Origin: Cliona cf. orientalis
Lineage: Eukaryota; Porifera; Demospongiae; Clionaida; Clionaidae
Length of the DNA stretch: 64,000 nt
Reading direction: 5' to 3'
NCBI GenBank assembly: GCA_963930775.1
Contig: OZ005697.1
Location: 4,548,292 to 4,612,291, forward strand
A program made the translations under genes and the position numbers. The notes beneath the pieces were generated by a model. The model was not told the origin of the DNA. It did no database searches and was given only the letters and a program-made list of their open reading frames with translations. Below are positions 35,108-46,741 of this stretch, in pieces. How positions within the stretch are numbered: the stretch's first letter is position 1; each line of letters opens with the position of its first letter.

Positions 35108-38100
35108 TCAAGATGATTTGTATTTGTTACTTGATGTTCTAACTCCTTGTACAAGAAGCAGAACCAAATAGACACTCAACAAAGTCATAGTCATCGAGCA
35201 CATCTCAATGAATAGATATCCTTCATTCCATGTGTATTTTTCAATGATGAGAGCAAATGGCCAACCAGCCACAAAGGAACCAACTGCGTGTGTGCATGTA
35301 TGGTAGTCTGTTATTGTGCAAGCTTGGGACCAATGTTGGGTTTGAATAACAGATGAAACTAGCCCTATTGTGCAAAACCCTCAGCGCATTGTAATAGCTG
35401 GCCTACATTTTGCAAATAATTTAAGCTAGCTATGCCAATATGCTGGTTATTATACGTTGAAAACAAGGTGCCATTAGGCTTGTTACGGCATTTTCAAGAT
35501 ATGCATTTCGTTAAAAACGCTTTGTTCAAAAGTTTTGGTGACATTTGCTGATCACTGCTGCCTTCTTTACTTCTTGACGAGCTCTTGATGGATAAAAGAG
35601 AAAGAAATGCTTCATTTCAAGAAGACTAGTGTGTAGGTACAGCAATAGTACTTATAACTGCTATTACTGGTCACAGTAGGCTATTAACTATGCTTCTTGG
35701 CTGTTCTTTGCGTGCACTAGATCTGCTGATCTGGCATGCACGTGGTACTATTATGTAATGGTGTGCAATCAGTATTAACATGGACAATTAAGACTGTGCA
35801 GTCTCAATTATCCATGATATTAATGCATTCTTTACAACCCTGTCAGTTGTTGGCCATTATCTAGCAACCAAAATTTTTGTACATGTAGGTAAATTGCCAG
35901 CTATCAGAGGGGTGTGGGTGATATTATAGTGATATTATGGTAGGCCAATGATAAGAGGGGGCAATAGGCAGGTTTCATGGGGGGGGGGGGGTGAGGGAGA
36001 AAGGGCAGGAGGGACAGGGGAAGCTGCCCACCACCCCAAAGTGAGTGCAAAACTAGGGTGATGTGAACTGCAGGTCACAGTAGGCTATCACTTTACTTTT
36101 GTTGTGTGCACTAGATCTGCTGATCTGGTATGCACATGGTATTACTGCGTAATGGTATGAATGCATTATTGTGGCCACTCTAGCTCTAGCTCTAGCTCTA
36201 CAGAAATGCCCACAAGTGCTTCAGCCTAATTCCATTATGTCAGCCTGCATGGATACTTACCCAGGATATACATCACTATGGTATTACCTTGAGCTACAGC
36301 ACAAGCAAGGCCGTGTGCACTGCCTGCCAGGGACTTTGGTACCACCTCCATGGAACAGAGGCCAATCACAGCAATAGCTCCATCCATCAGAAATCCATAG
36401 GCAAAACAAAGAATGCTCAGCCACACCTGTACATACACACGTACATGCATGCAATATTAATCCAAGCTCAAATAAGTTACAAAGTAAGCAGAACCAAAAC
36501 CTACACAAATAAGACTCAGCAAGGATAAGATACATCCTACATGTACAACATTTTTAAGCAATAGGGTTTCCATGAAAAAGTATGTACATATAGGTCCGGG
36601 ATACTGATATCCCTGCTACTGATTCTTGCTTATGTATGATTTGATCCTGCCATCCCTACTTACTTCAGCAATTATTTCTTTATATGCAATATATATATCA
36701 TATTTATTTGAATAGAACTCGCACCCCGATTAGTAGCCACCCCCGAATAGTAGCTGCACATGAAGCTCTATGCTCTATGAAAGAAATAGTAGCCGCATGC
36801 ATGCGCGAACATAATTAATGGACGTGGCCACAACCGCAAGCCATGAACGATCATTAGTTCGAGGCAAAAACATGGCAGAAACGTCCTTGGCTTGGCTCGG
36901 CTGCTTATTTTTTGATCATCTATCTAAAATCAGTCACGAAAAACGAGTCTATCATGTCAACGTCACCAAGAGGTGTCGCTCCACGATTAATAAAAGCCAC
37001 CCTCAATTAGTAACCACACTCCAGCAAGATTTTAAATTAATAGTAGCTGCAGCTACTATTTGAATAAATACGATACTTCTTACTGTATTGCAAAATAAGC
37101 CCCACAGGTGGTGCACCTTACCTTGGGCTCAAAATTGGGGGTGGGCTGATATTCCAGCTACATGTATCAATATTGGTGTGTGAAGTGATGCAAATAGTGC
37201 ATGACATTGCAGGCTAAGCACCTTGCACTGGCACAAACTACTGTGCAGCAGATGTAATTTTTAGTCTTATCAAATCCTTAGGCTTGGAAAATTACAATAT
37301 ACAAACAATATTCTCTGCAGACAACTTAACCGTTTACCCAACAGCCGCAGACTAAATCTCCATTTATTTCATGCAGGTAGCAACTGAGAACGATATCTCT
37401 CAAATGCTTGCACAATAATACATGTACACACACATACATATGCAGATGAAGGCTCTTTGAATAAATTTTACATCAAGGAGAAGGGCAAACAATCCATTAA
37501 GTATCAGTGAATTCAAGTGACTGTGGAGTATATATCTGTAAATCACTGAAGCACCACTGATCCTTTATCCTATCTAGTGTAAGCCTGCTGGAAGAGGGGA
37601 AACCAGACCAAGATGATTGTTGGGATCAACTACTGAGCTGCAGCACCTCACAGCAACTTGAACATCCCCCCTCCAGCTCTAAGGTTGAGTAATAACCCTG
37701 CACATTCTATAGTACATAAACCGTAATATTATAGCGAGAAATTTAATGTTATATGATGAAAAGTTTCACGGATTAATTTTGTGGATAGAACGGCTCCTAT
37801 GAAAATAAGAGGCACAAATATTTCGGAATATTGTGCATGCATTAGCTAGTGCATGTTATAGCATTAACTAGCTGACAATGGGTGTGAGTCTGACGATGTA
37901 TAGTGTACTGGCATAAAATTTAAAATCACAACTAGTTTTTCCGAAGGCTTGGGTGGTGACTCAAATTTATGCAAACAAAATTTCCTGCTACATGTACATG
38001 TATACCAATACTCTACATGTACAATACACTTGGTATGCATATCTATATACAGTGGAACCCCTCCAAAGCGGACACCACTGGGATCAAAAAATTTGTCCGC

Positions 38101-40038
38101 TATAGCGAGGTGTCCTTAGCTCAGGGGTTAGTGGTTGAACACGCCCCTCCTACAATCGCAGCCAGCTATGATAAAGCACTATTGTGGACGACGAAAAAGA
38201 CCGTATTGATGAGAGATCTGTCGACTGATAGCTCCTAAGCAAAAATTTGAGACATATTTAGGCTTTACTGTAGTGTACTGGTCATTAAAACTGACCGATT
38301 AATGGTGGGTGTGGCCTAACTGTCTGTTACTGTTGAGGGGTTTGAATATAATACGGAAATATAATCCGGACATTCAGAATTGTCCGTTATATCGCAGGTG
38401 TCCGCCGTTGAGGGGTGTCTGTTAAGCGGGGTTCCACTGTACATGTAATATTATGCACACACATACATGTAGCGTAACTTACTTCAGTTGAGGTGGCACT
38501 GACTGTGGTTCTGAAGAGGTGCACCACAAGAGTCATGAGGAGGGAGACTCCAAGCATCACCGGTGCCCTCGGACACTTCCTCTGCTCAGTACACTACATG
38601 CACGGAGTACACATGCATATACACATGTACATGTACGTACATGTGTATGTATGCATGCAGCAAAATATAATCACAAGAGCATCATAGTAGTAACTTTATA
38701 CAGTATATTCATATTGCATGTGGATGTAGATATGAAATAAATTGGAAATATACATGTAAGTAACACATGTAACACATGTACATGTACATGTACATGTACA
38801 GTATGTTATAGTTGCAAAACCTTAATTGGGGTGCATGGTCGAATGCACTAGTTTGTTGGCCCATGACCCCCTCTCATCATTGGCCTAGCCTATTGATCAC
38901 CCATATCCCTATGATATCCAGCAGTTTGACTTTGGTTGCTAGGCAACAGCCAACAATAGTATTCTGTCACTAGTTACCTTACATTGTAACAACTACAGTA
39001 TAACTTACCAAGCCAAGTACGTACATGTATGTACATGTACACACAAACACAAATACATGTACCACATACATGTACTAGTTAAGGTACATGTATACATACT
39101 TGCACATGTAGAGTACTCACTGATGTAATGAAGGTATCTGAAATTGATCCGACCACAATGTTCCCAAGCATTCCTCCAACTTGGGCCACACCAGAACAAG
39201 CGGCAGCACTCTCTTTCGATTTTCCTGATACTTCAGTGAAATAGAGCAGTGACCATCCCAGGATACCATCTTTCACTGCATAGACACAGGCATACACTAT
39301 GGCCACAATCCAGAGGTCAAACATGAAGAAAACGCTGTACCAAGATGGTCCTGATGTATTGCTACTACATGTAGACAAAGTGCTCGTTTTGCCTTCCTTA
39401 GCCATTGAACCAGTGCTTCCAAACTCTATCTTTATGTCAATTTCTGCCGGAGAATCTTTAATGCAGAGGAAGGCAGTACATCCAGCAATGAATGTAATTA
39501 ATCCAGCAACATAGTAGCTTGTAGTCCAGTCCGAGAGGGAGGAGATGTAGATGACAACGAGAGGACACAAGGCCGTCGCCACGTTCCCTGCGGAGGAGAG
39601 CAGACTCCACCACCGCCCCATCTGTGAGGGAGGGTACCAGTTCTTGAGTAGCACCGCACATGGAGCCCATCCACACCCCTGGAGGATACCTGTCATCAGT
39701 CGGAGAAATGACGCCATCCAGACATTCTTGGCCATCGGAAAAATGATGGAACTAAATCCAGTCAACATGAGACCGACGGAAAATATCTTTCTTGGGCTAA
39801 CGTGGTCAGAGAGGATGGACATGACTAGCTTGCTGACGCCATAGCCAGTGGAGAAGCTGCTGATGATCATTCCTACCTCATCCCTTCTGAATCCCTGCTC
39901 CTCAATGAGGCTAGTTGTGGAAGCAGGAAGCATCCGTCGGCATAGGACGAAGCAGCTCCAACCAACGAACATAGTAACATAAATAATCAATCTTTGTCGC
40001 CAGAAACGAGCCGTCTCTGCTTTGGGTAATGTGTTCAT
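35108..40038 (-). CDS. SLC37-type sugar-phosphate/phosphate antiporter (SLC37A4-like)
   Basis: Exons 39121-40038, 38483-38581, 36288-36426 and 35108-35283 join in phase to 443 aa, near the 429 aa of human SLC37A4. The start is the ATG of MNTLPKAETARFW. Major facilitator hallmarks: FWRQRLIIYVTMFVGWSCF (TM1), GYGVSKLVMSILSDHVSPRK (TM2-3 loop, MFS signature A), LQGCGWAPCAVLLKNWYPPSQ (SLC37/GlpT-type TM4) and a later AACSGVAQVGGMLGNIVVGSISD. It is expected to exchange glucose-6-phosphate or glycerol-3-phosphate for phosphate in an internal membrane. It has no long central loop as in SLC37A1-3, hence the A4-like call. Shares a 100-bp divergent promoter with TRAPPC2. Introns carry a pogo-like MITE and another repeat. 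Confidence 0.88.
36699..37071. mobile_element. MITE-like element in an SLC37 intron
   Basis: TATTTATTTGAATAGAACTC at the left and GCTACTATTTGAATAAATAC at the right are imperfect inverted ends. Both ends hold direct TAGTAGC units (ATTAGTAGCCAC, GAATAGTAGCTGC; AATAGTAGCTGCAGC). No conserved protein. Confidence 0.6.
38050..38439. mobile_element. pogo/Tigger-like MITE, 390 bp, second copy
   Basis: CAGTGGAACCCCTCCAAAGC ... GTTAAGCGGGGTTCCACTG with TA on both sides. It aligns with 15120-15589 in inverse orientation; shared interior phrases include AAAGACCGTATTGATGAGAG (here) and its complement. Lies between SLC37 exons 2 and 3. Confidence 0.8.
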
Positions 40039-40138
40039 CGTGGCCAAGTGTACCTGTACATGTGCCTGTGGTTCGGATAGGAAAAGGTCGTCAAAACTGG
40101 TGCTTTCTATTTAACGCGCACTATAGGAGAGGACGGTG
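40039..40138. promoter_or_regulatory. Divergent promoter shared by SLC37-like and TRAPPC2 genes
   Basis: Only 100 bp separate the two start codons (40038 on minus, 40139 on plus). No TATA box is obvious; TTAACGCGCACTATAGGAGA near 40110 is the only GC-rich patch. Both 5' UTRs and both core promoters must fit here unless an untranslated upstream exon exists. Confidence 0.6.
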
Positions 40139-43100
40139 ATGACTTCTTACTTTGTGATCGTGGGCCACAATGACAACCCTCTGTTTGAGCTGGATTTCTC
40201 ATCAAAGCCTGCTGAAGGTTCCAAGGTATAATTTGTAGTGGTTTGTGTTTGGGAGGGGATTGATGCCTGAAATTATGTGGCTTTTAAAAAATCTTCATGC
40301 AGTTTAGTCTCGCGCGCCACACCCCCCCCCCCCCCCCCCCCCCCCCAATCTGATGAGGGTAAGAGGGGTCTGGTGACCATGCATACAACAAGTTCTAGCG
40401 ACAGGATTTGGTCGCGTCCAATCAAATTCGAGATTTCAATTTATTGCTTGGCAACGCTTTACTGGCGGTGTGCGCACATATAGTCGGCCCCGCATTGTTT
40501 GTACATGTAGTTAATTATTGCATTCCGACGGAACAACTAGCTGTTTGCATGGTCACAACTCACCAGACCTTCTTTCTCTTGAGATTAAAGGGTGTGGCTA
40601 GCGAGACTAAGCCCAATTATGGCTTGATTTGGGACCTACTTACTTTAATTACAATGTCATGTGTTTGCTTATAAAACTAGTTGTGACCCCCGTCCTTCTG
40701 CTAGGATTTAATAGCCTGGACATTTTCACACAAGAGTCATAAAACACACACATAAATCTTCATGGTTTAGCCCAGTTTTGGCTTGATATGAGACCTACAT
40801 GTACATGTACTTGTAAAACTAGTTTTGACCCCTGTCCTATAAGGCATAACATGTTTTGCCATACCAGGGTAGTGCCTACGACATCAGCCTTCAATACAAA
40901 AGTGGCACCAGTGGGGGCTCAAGGAATAAAAGTGGTGTGTCATATACAACAGAATCCCCTTTCATGTGTATCAACATGTACGCCCTTGTCTACTAGAAAA
41001 GGTACTAGTATGCAGGAGCTGCGAGAGGCTAAACAGTCACGTATGTGTATTTAGTAAGAACTCGCACTGTTTGGTACCACTTGAGCTCAAGCAATATTGA
41101 AACCTCATGTATGTATTTCACATGGCTCTCTATGTGCATGCATGAGAGTGATATGAACCAGAGCCTGTGATTGGTGTTACTAGGACTGCTGTGATGTGAT
41201 GGATGTGTTCCTTTATTGGTATGCAGGCTGATGACAAGAGGCATCTCAATCAGTTTGTAGCTCATGCTGCCCTTGATCTCATTGATGAAGCTAAATGGCA
41301 AAGTGGAAATTTGTGAGTATGATAAAAATATAGATCTTCATTTTTTGTTATGTACATGTACACATAAATTGAATCAACTGTATATACATTTAGCTGGAAA
41401 TAATATTATGTATTGTACATTGTACTTGACAATGTTCAAGTGGAAGTCCCATTATTTAGAAGTGGGGAATATACCCAACTTGAAAGTCAGTAAGTGCCAG
41501 ATCTAGCTGTATATTGGCGGGTATTGTAAATCAGGTCAGTCTTGTTTTGATGCCGGTCTGGTCTGGAAGGAAATAGCAGCCTGCATCATACTTTGTAATA
41601 GTATTTATCGACCTTTATACATACAACTACATGTATCTTCATTGTCGCTCCGCATGCAGCATTGCCTATTTCTGATAAGTCACTGTTAGTTCGTCATGTT
41701 CCTTGTAAGTTGCATGAAGTGATCATGGTGTAGTACATGTACGTGGTGATCTATACATGTCTCGATTATATAATCACAGTGCTCTCGGGCACGAGTATTT
41801 AGCCATCATTACTAGAAATTGCAGGAGAAACATCAATGATAATCACAGCATCGAGTATAATCGCTGTTTTGTAGCTGACTGTCCCAAAATTAGTTAATAG
41901 CAGTACATGTACGTACATTGTATAATTTTTTCATGCACGTAGCTTGTCAACCATACTTTATGGTATGTCACTGTACTTACAAACCAGTTGTGCATACTAC
42001 ATATTAGGTACCGTACTTGCTCTAATTATCCGAATGGCCAAAAATAATTATTAATATCGCCGTTCGGTGTTAAATAGAAAGTAAATAAATTCGGGCAATG
42101 GTTTGTTCGAGTGTAAATAGAACGGATCCAGTGCAAATGGAGAAAGCACTATTATAGCAACGAAGAAACAGCAGTCAATGTCCAACTATAGGTTTATCGT
42201 TGTCAGCTCTAGAGTTCTCAGTATCGCTGTGCTCTCAGGAGCAATCGCAAAATGATCGCCGTCTGTGTCTGCGTTACCTTTCCGCTCTTATATGCTGTCC
42301 AAGATGTGGTAGCCACACTCTTCGATGAACGTGGAAGAGTTGTCTCGAGCTCCTGCCATGCCGTACTGCGTGGCCGTTCGGTTGATTTAGAGCGGATAAG
42401 AAAACTTGAAATTCAAGATGTTCAACCAGAGGAGGTAGGACAGGCTTGACCTTTGGCTAATAGTTCACTAATTAAATCGCTAGTAGAGGCTCTCATGAAA
42501 ATTTTTAGAGGATATCGTTGTAATTTTCGAACTCAGCACTATTGATTTAGTGGGGGAGCCCCTCTTAGTTAGCACTGTAGAGCAATTTTTAGGTCTTTGG
42601 AATGTCAATTAGCCGCTTTGATTAACATTCCAAAGGCGTAAAAATTGCTCTACAGTGCTAACTAAGAGGGGCTCCCCCACTAAATCAATAGCGCTGAGTT
42701 CGAAAATCGCAACGATATCCTCTAAAAATCTTCACGAAAGCCTCTATTAGCGATTTGATTAGTGAACTATTAGCCAAAGGTCAAGCGTGTCCTACCTCCT
42801 CTGATGTTCAACGAATTAGGAAGGAAATAAATTACTTAAACTTGCTGTTCGGGCTATTGGAATGTTCGAATAATTAGAGCGAGTACGGTACATGAAATTC
42901 AAAACATTTTGTTTATGTAGGTATTTGAAAATGGTGGACCGATTTAATGACCTCACTGTGAGTGGTTTTGTAACGGCAAGTCGTATCCAATTATGTGAAT
43001 GAATTTTATAGTTACATGCTGTAAGGCCACAGCAATTTAATATCCTGTTTCTCATCCACCGCCCGCATAGACTTCCAGGATATTGACTTGCAAAAACATA

Positions 43101-44707
43101 GCTATAGCCTTGTACAAAGCACCGCATTGAAAATATTAGAACAGCCACTTGAAAAACACGACGAGTTCCTCCATGTAAAGATGCGTAGTCGATAGAACTA
43201 GAGCTCTCGCACCGTGGAACAGACAAACTTACAAAATAGCTCAGTCACAAACTTGAACGCACGACGTCACTCTAATTAAAGCGCACTATTAAATAACGTC
43301 AATTCAGTGTCCCTATGGATCACGTGCTGTGTTTTTTCAGCTGTGTTTGTAAACAATGCCGCCCGCCCGCATTGATTTTTTATATTGCATTGGATGAGAA
43401 ACAGAATATTAAATTGCTGTGGCCTAATAATTAATATTATAATGTACATGTAGTGTGTAGTACATGTATGAATCCTTGACTGGTCCTCTAGACATGAGGT
43501 TCCTTCTTGTTCACGACACATCTCGCTCTCAGGAGCAGCTCAAGAACTTCTTTTCTGAGATGAATGAGATTCTGGTTAAGGTATTTTCCGATAGTGTGTC
43601 TACTGAATCAAGTTCTACAGTGAGCTATGTTGAGATGACTACTGTAGTTTTTCAGGGGACATATATAATTATCCCACGTGCATGCGCAAGGGGGTAACAT
43701 AATTGGTCATGTGGTCGTCGTGAGCACAAAATCACCATATCTCAAGCAACTCTTAAGCACAACAAATCAATCAAATTCGGCAAAAAACTGGCTTCAATGG
43801 GCTTCAAATTGAGGGACATGTTACATGAACATCACAAATATAAATAATGGCCACTGTAGCCACACCTATTGACAGTGCCTACTCAACGCATATCACATGC
43901 ACTCTGTGCTTTCTGCTCATGTGCACAACTAAGTGGCCAAGTATGAATGTGAACTGGTAAAGATCGTCAAAATGTTCTGCAAAGTGCTATGCTGGCCCTA
44001 TGGAACTAAATCAGAATGTAAGATAGCTATTACAACAAATGTAATAAAAGTTCTAGTCTGGTGCAGAGTGCTTTTTTCTGCAGCTGACATCACCAAGACT
44101 AGATAGCATTTCCACTAGAATTTCTTATATTCACGGTATAACCATGCACGTGCACAAAAGTAGATCTACTGATTGCACAATGTGCACGTGGGGTGGGGTA
44201 TGTGCTCTACAGAGCTCTAGTTTTGATATTTCTGCTGACTGGCCCCAAAACACAAACTTTATCCACTGCAGAATTTGTCATCCTCCAAGCATATATGTAC
44301 ATGTATCACAATATTTAGTACTTTCAAAATGCCAAACTAGCAGGAAAACTGAAGGGAAGTGGTGTTTCAAGAATTTTAGCTAAATTTTTGGTAAACATAT
44401 ACATGCAGTTTTTACAATTCCATGTTTTGGTTATTATAGTTACATGTACATATACTTCTAACCCCTTCAATTGTCACCTTAAAATTGCTACCCTAATAAT
44501 GTCTCTCTGCCAGGATTATCATAGGAGTTAGTAGCATGCCTTAACTAGAAGATGTAAACTATACAAGTATGTACATGTAACTGCTGGGCATTTCTTTACT
44601 TTGTTATGCAGGCAATTTTGAACCCTTTCTATACACCAAATACCCCCATCACATCAAGCAACTTCAAGAGAAAAGCATCACTTATAGCAAGAAAGTACCT
44701 TGCATAA
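40139..44707 (+). CDS. TRAPPC2: TRAPP complex subunit 2 (sedlin)
   Basis: Exons 40139-40225, 41227-41312, 42921-42982, 43492-43580 and 44612-44707 join in perfect phase to 139 aa (human sedlin 140). Landmarks: [20 protein letters not shown], the [16 protein letters not shown] helix, [32 protein letters not shown], and the C-terminal [20 protein letters not shown]. Sedlin is a longin-fold core subunit of the TRAPP tethering complexes that act as Rab1/Rab11 exchange factors in ER-Golgi and Golgi transport. The conserved motif order and phase leave little doubt. Introns are large and invaded: a foldback transposon ends about 30 bp before exon 3, and a HINE-like element lies between exons 4 and 5. 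Confidence 0.95.
40321..40346. repeat. Poly-C tract in TRAPPC2 intron 1
   Basis: An almost uninterrupted run of C after GCGCCACAC. One of about eight G/C homopolymer runs in the window (4584, 8117, 35981, 46965, 48062, 48087, 48265, 54510). Confidence 0.8.
42011..42888. mobile_element. TA-flanked foldback transposon with an internal ORF, in TRAPPC2 intron 2
   Basis: Terminal inverted repeats CCGTACTTGCTCTAATTATC / AATTAGAGCGAGTACGG continue on the left as CGAA and are bounded by TA (42009 and 42889). Inside is a second, much larger inverted repeat: arms 42427-42610 and 42620-42803 match almost throughout around a loop of about 10 bases. The left arm overlaps the end of an open frame at 42252-42449 (about 60 residues before a GTAGGA donor-like site) with coding-like composition that I do not recognise. 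It looks like a non-autonomous element that captured an exon-like sequence and then duplicated part of it in inverted form. Confidence 0.75.
43663..44222 (+). mobile_element. HINE/DINE-1-like element, copy 6 (TRAPPC2 intron 4)
   Basis: Begins TTATCCCACGTGCATGCGCA and continues AGGGGGTAACATAATTGG like copy 1. It ends with the inverted partner TGTGCACGTGGGG, then CTCTACAGAGCTCTAGTT. The body aligns with 9130-9450 (AAAATCACCATATCTC; ATCAAATTCGGCAAAAAACT). Confidence 0.65.
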
Positions 44708-45255
44708 CGATTTGTGCTTGCTAGCATTTGTTTTCTTTTGTTTGTCCTTTATAATAATACAGGTAATTAGAGTTCATACCCTGTGTGACTTCGAATTTAC
44801 AGCACAACTGTTGATCCATAGATCACCGACAACCCTTAGCTACACTGTGTATGTATACATGTATGTAATAGGCTTAAGTACACACAGTCAGATAGCCAGC
44901 ACATCAATTTTCATCCCCATAGCCTCTGTGAGAAAAAAGGTCTGGAGTGTTTCTTGGTTCTTACAAGTTTAGTACTTGGTGTTTTTGCACAAACACTACG
45001 AAGTCAGCATGGGGGATTTGGGGCTGGGAATGAGACTATCTAGCATAATGAGAGGGGTGGCCAGTCAAACTACTCTAGTAATCATTATCTATCTTTATCA
45101 AGACTAGTGCTTTAGGGTGTGAAGGCTCAAGATTATTATTACTAGGAAGATGATATCATCAGGCGGGGCGAGCCTTCGCTCGTGGATCAGCTGTATTCCA
45201 CAGTTTTTATTTGTAGTGTCAATAAAATACCTTGGTTTTGAGTCACTAACTGGGC
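44708..45255. other. TRAPPC2 downstream spacer
   Basis: Nothing recognised. Short frames lack motifs. GGCGGGGCGAGCCTTCGCTC at 45161 is a small imperfect hairpin, and a related GCTCGCTCAGGCTCGCCCCG is at 45713, in opposite orientation. Confidence 0.4.
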
Positions 45256-46741
45256 AGGCTATATACATTTGGCACAACCAAATGATCGAATTGAAGCAGC
45301 CAGGCTCTCAGTTTGGCCATCATTCATGACATCCTTGAGTACAGTAGAGAAAGGTACAGCTCTACCTGTAAAATATAGCCACAGTACAACTGAAACTGTG
45401 CCAACCGTGAATGACTGCCATGGCTACAACTCGAGATGAATAAGGTCAAAAGTTACCAAATAGCACGCTCCACGACGCAGATTTGTATCCGCCTAAGGTC
45501 CTCTCAACCCACCACACTGCACTGCCACGATTCCGCGGATTTGACCTTCGATCTGCATTGGTGACGACCTTTACCTCTCACGGTAAGGTCTACCACGTGG
45601 TGTCTGAGCATGCGCATTGAGTCGTTGCCCTGCAAGATCACGCACAAATAAATAAATAAATATATATATATATATATATATACACCGCTTCCGGTTTCTC
45701 GTGTATTCGGGGCTCGCTCAGGCTCGCCCCGAATTACAACAGTTATGGCCACTTGCCATATGTCACAGAGCTGACAATAATTTTATGTGATAATGAAATG
45801 CCAACAAAGCTGATTGCTTTACTCTCACGTGCACCTATATTATGTGTGAGGTAAACATTTCAGCACTACTGTAGTGTCCCAGGTAAGTGCCCATGTATCA
45901 TATTTTAAGGGGTCAATGTATAGCAGCTTCTATACAAATGTACTGAAGTTATATCCCAGCCTTCCCAGGTAAAGCGCCCATGCAGGCAAGTGCCCATGTG
46001 TGTGCTTACCCCAGACACTATGGTATTAGAATATTCCCCATAATATCATGCCCTGGTTCAATCACTTTCCATATCCTTCATGCATGATTGTTATTTGGGC
46101 CACTATGGTGACTCTCTAATCCATCTCTTCCTCCTCAAAAGTTTGACCCAGCTGAAACTTGGGAATGTACCAAGTATGTCCAGAAACTCCAACTAAACAA
46201 CCATGCAAGTATATATATAGCAGTGGGTAGGCAAGGATATCAGATCATATGCATTAGAATAATATTTCCAATGCTTTTGTGGCCCTTGCAGTTACATTAC
46301 CGGGTGTTATCAGGACTGTAATTCACATTATACAAATGGTGCCCTCTCTCTTTCTGTTACAAGATCATAATACAAGTATATAATATTATTACGAAACACT
46401 GCAATATTCTGTGATATCACCAAGAGTATATCAGAGAGCTGGTATCATGACACAACCGTGTTCATGTTGTGTTGCATGCAACCACATGCTGATGTCCAAT
46501 ACAGAAAGATATTTTTATACCTACTGTGTGTTGCTCTAGATCATACAATGTCATAATAGATACTGTTCTCTCAATAATACGTCGATGATTGAATAGCTGA
46601 TTTCATACAATTCTTTTTGCTAATGCATCAGTTCTTTCAAGAAGAGCCTATAGGCCAAAACTAATCACCAATAGTAAGAGTGTGTGGATAGATTTGTACC
46701 TGTATTCTTTGCACAGCAGATTTCCTCTTACCACGTACCAT
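45256..46741 (-). CDS. Possible small unrecognised minus-strand gene (three exons seen)
   Basis: Exon 46700-46741 starts with ATG (MVRGKRKSAVQRIQ) and ends at donor CAG|GTACAA. Exon 46609-46647 follows in phase (ALLERTDALAKRI) with acceptor CCTATAG and donor GTATGA. A likely terminal exon at 45256-45366 (RAVPFSTVLKDVMNDGQTES, then a short tail to a stop) follows acceptor TATTTTACAG. At least one intermediate exon is missing, because the phases of the last junction do not match. No family recognised. A basic N-terminus and helical second exon are all that can be said. Confidence 0.3.
45644..45682. repeat. AAAT / TA microsatellite
   Basis: Three AAAT units pass into about 12 TA units before ACACCGC. 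Simple-sequence DNA beside a CG-bearing repeat end (GTGACGACCTTTACC at 45568). Confidence 0.85.
45871..46024. repeat. Second copy of the 26322 AAGCACCC repeat
   Basis: GTCCCAGGTAAGTGCCCATG, AGCTTCTATACAAATGTACT, CCCAGGTAAAGCGCCCATG and TGTGCTTACCCCAGACACTA match the 26322 family. A further opposite-sense copy is at 47006-47135 (CATGGGCACTTACCCGGG twice; GTGCTTGCCCCAGGATACTA). Confidence 0.6.

Noticed and set aside
39551-39844. 97-codon plus-strand frame
   Set aside because: Antisense shadow of the SLC37 first exon.
42252-42449. Frame [20 protein letters not shown]... considered as an extra TRAPPC2 exon
   Set aside because: It lies inside a TA-flanked transposon; exons 2 and 3 of TRAPPC2 join in perfect phase without it.
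46141-46207. Exon-like plus-strand sequence (FDPAETWECTKYVQKLQ) with acceptor and donor signals
   Set aside because: No partner exon on the plus strand could be found and it overlaps the tentative minus-strand gene; left unannotated.
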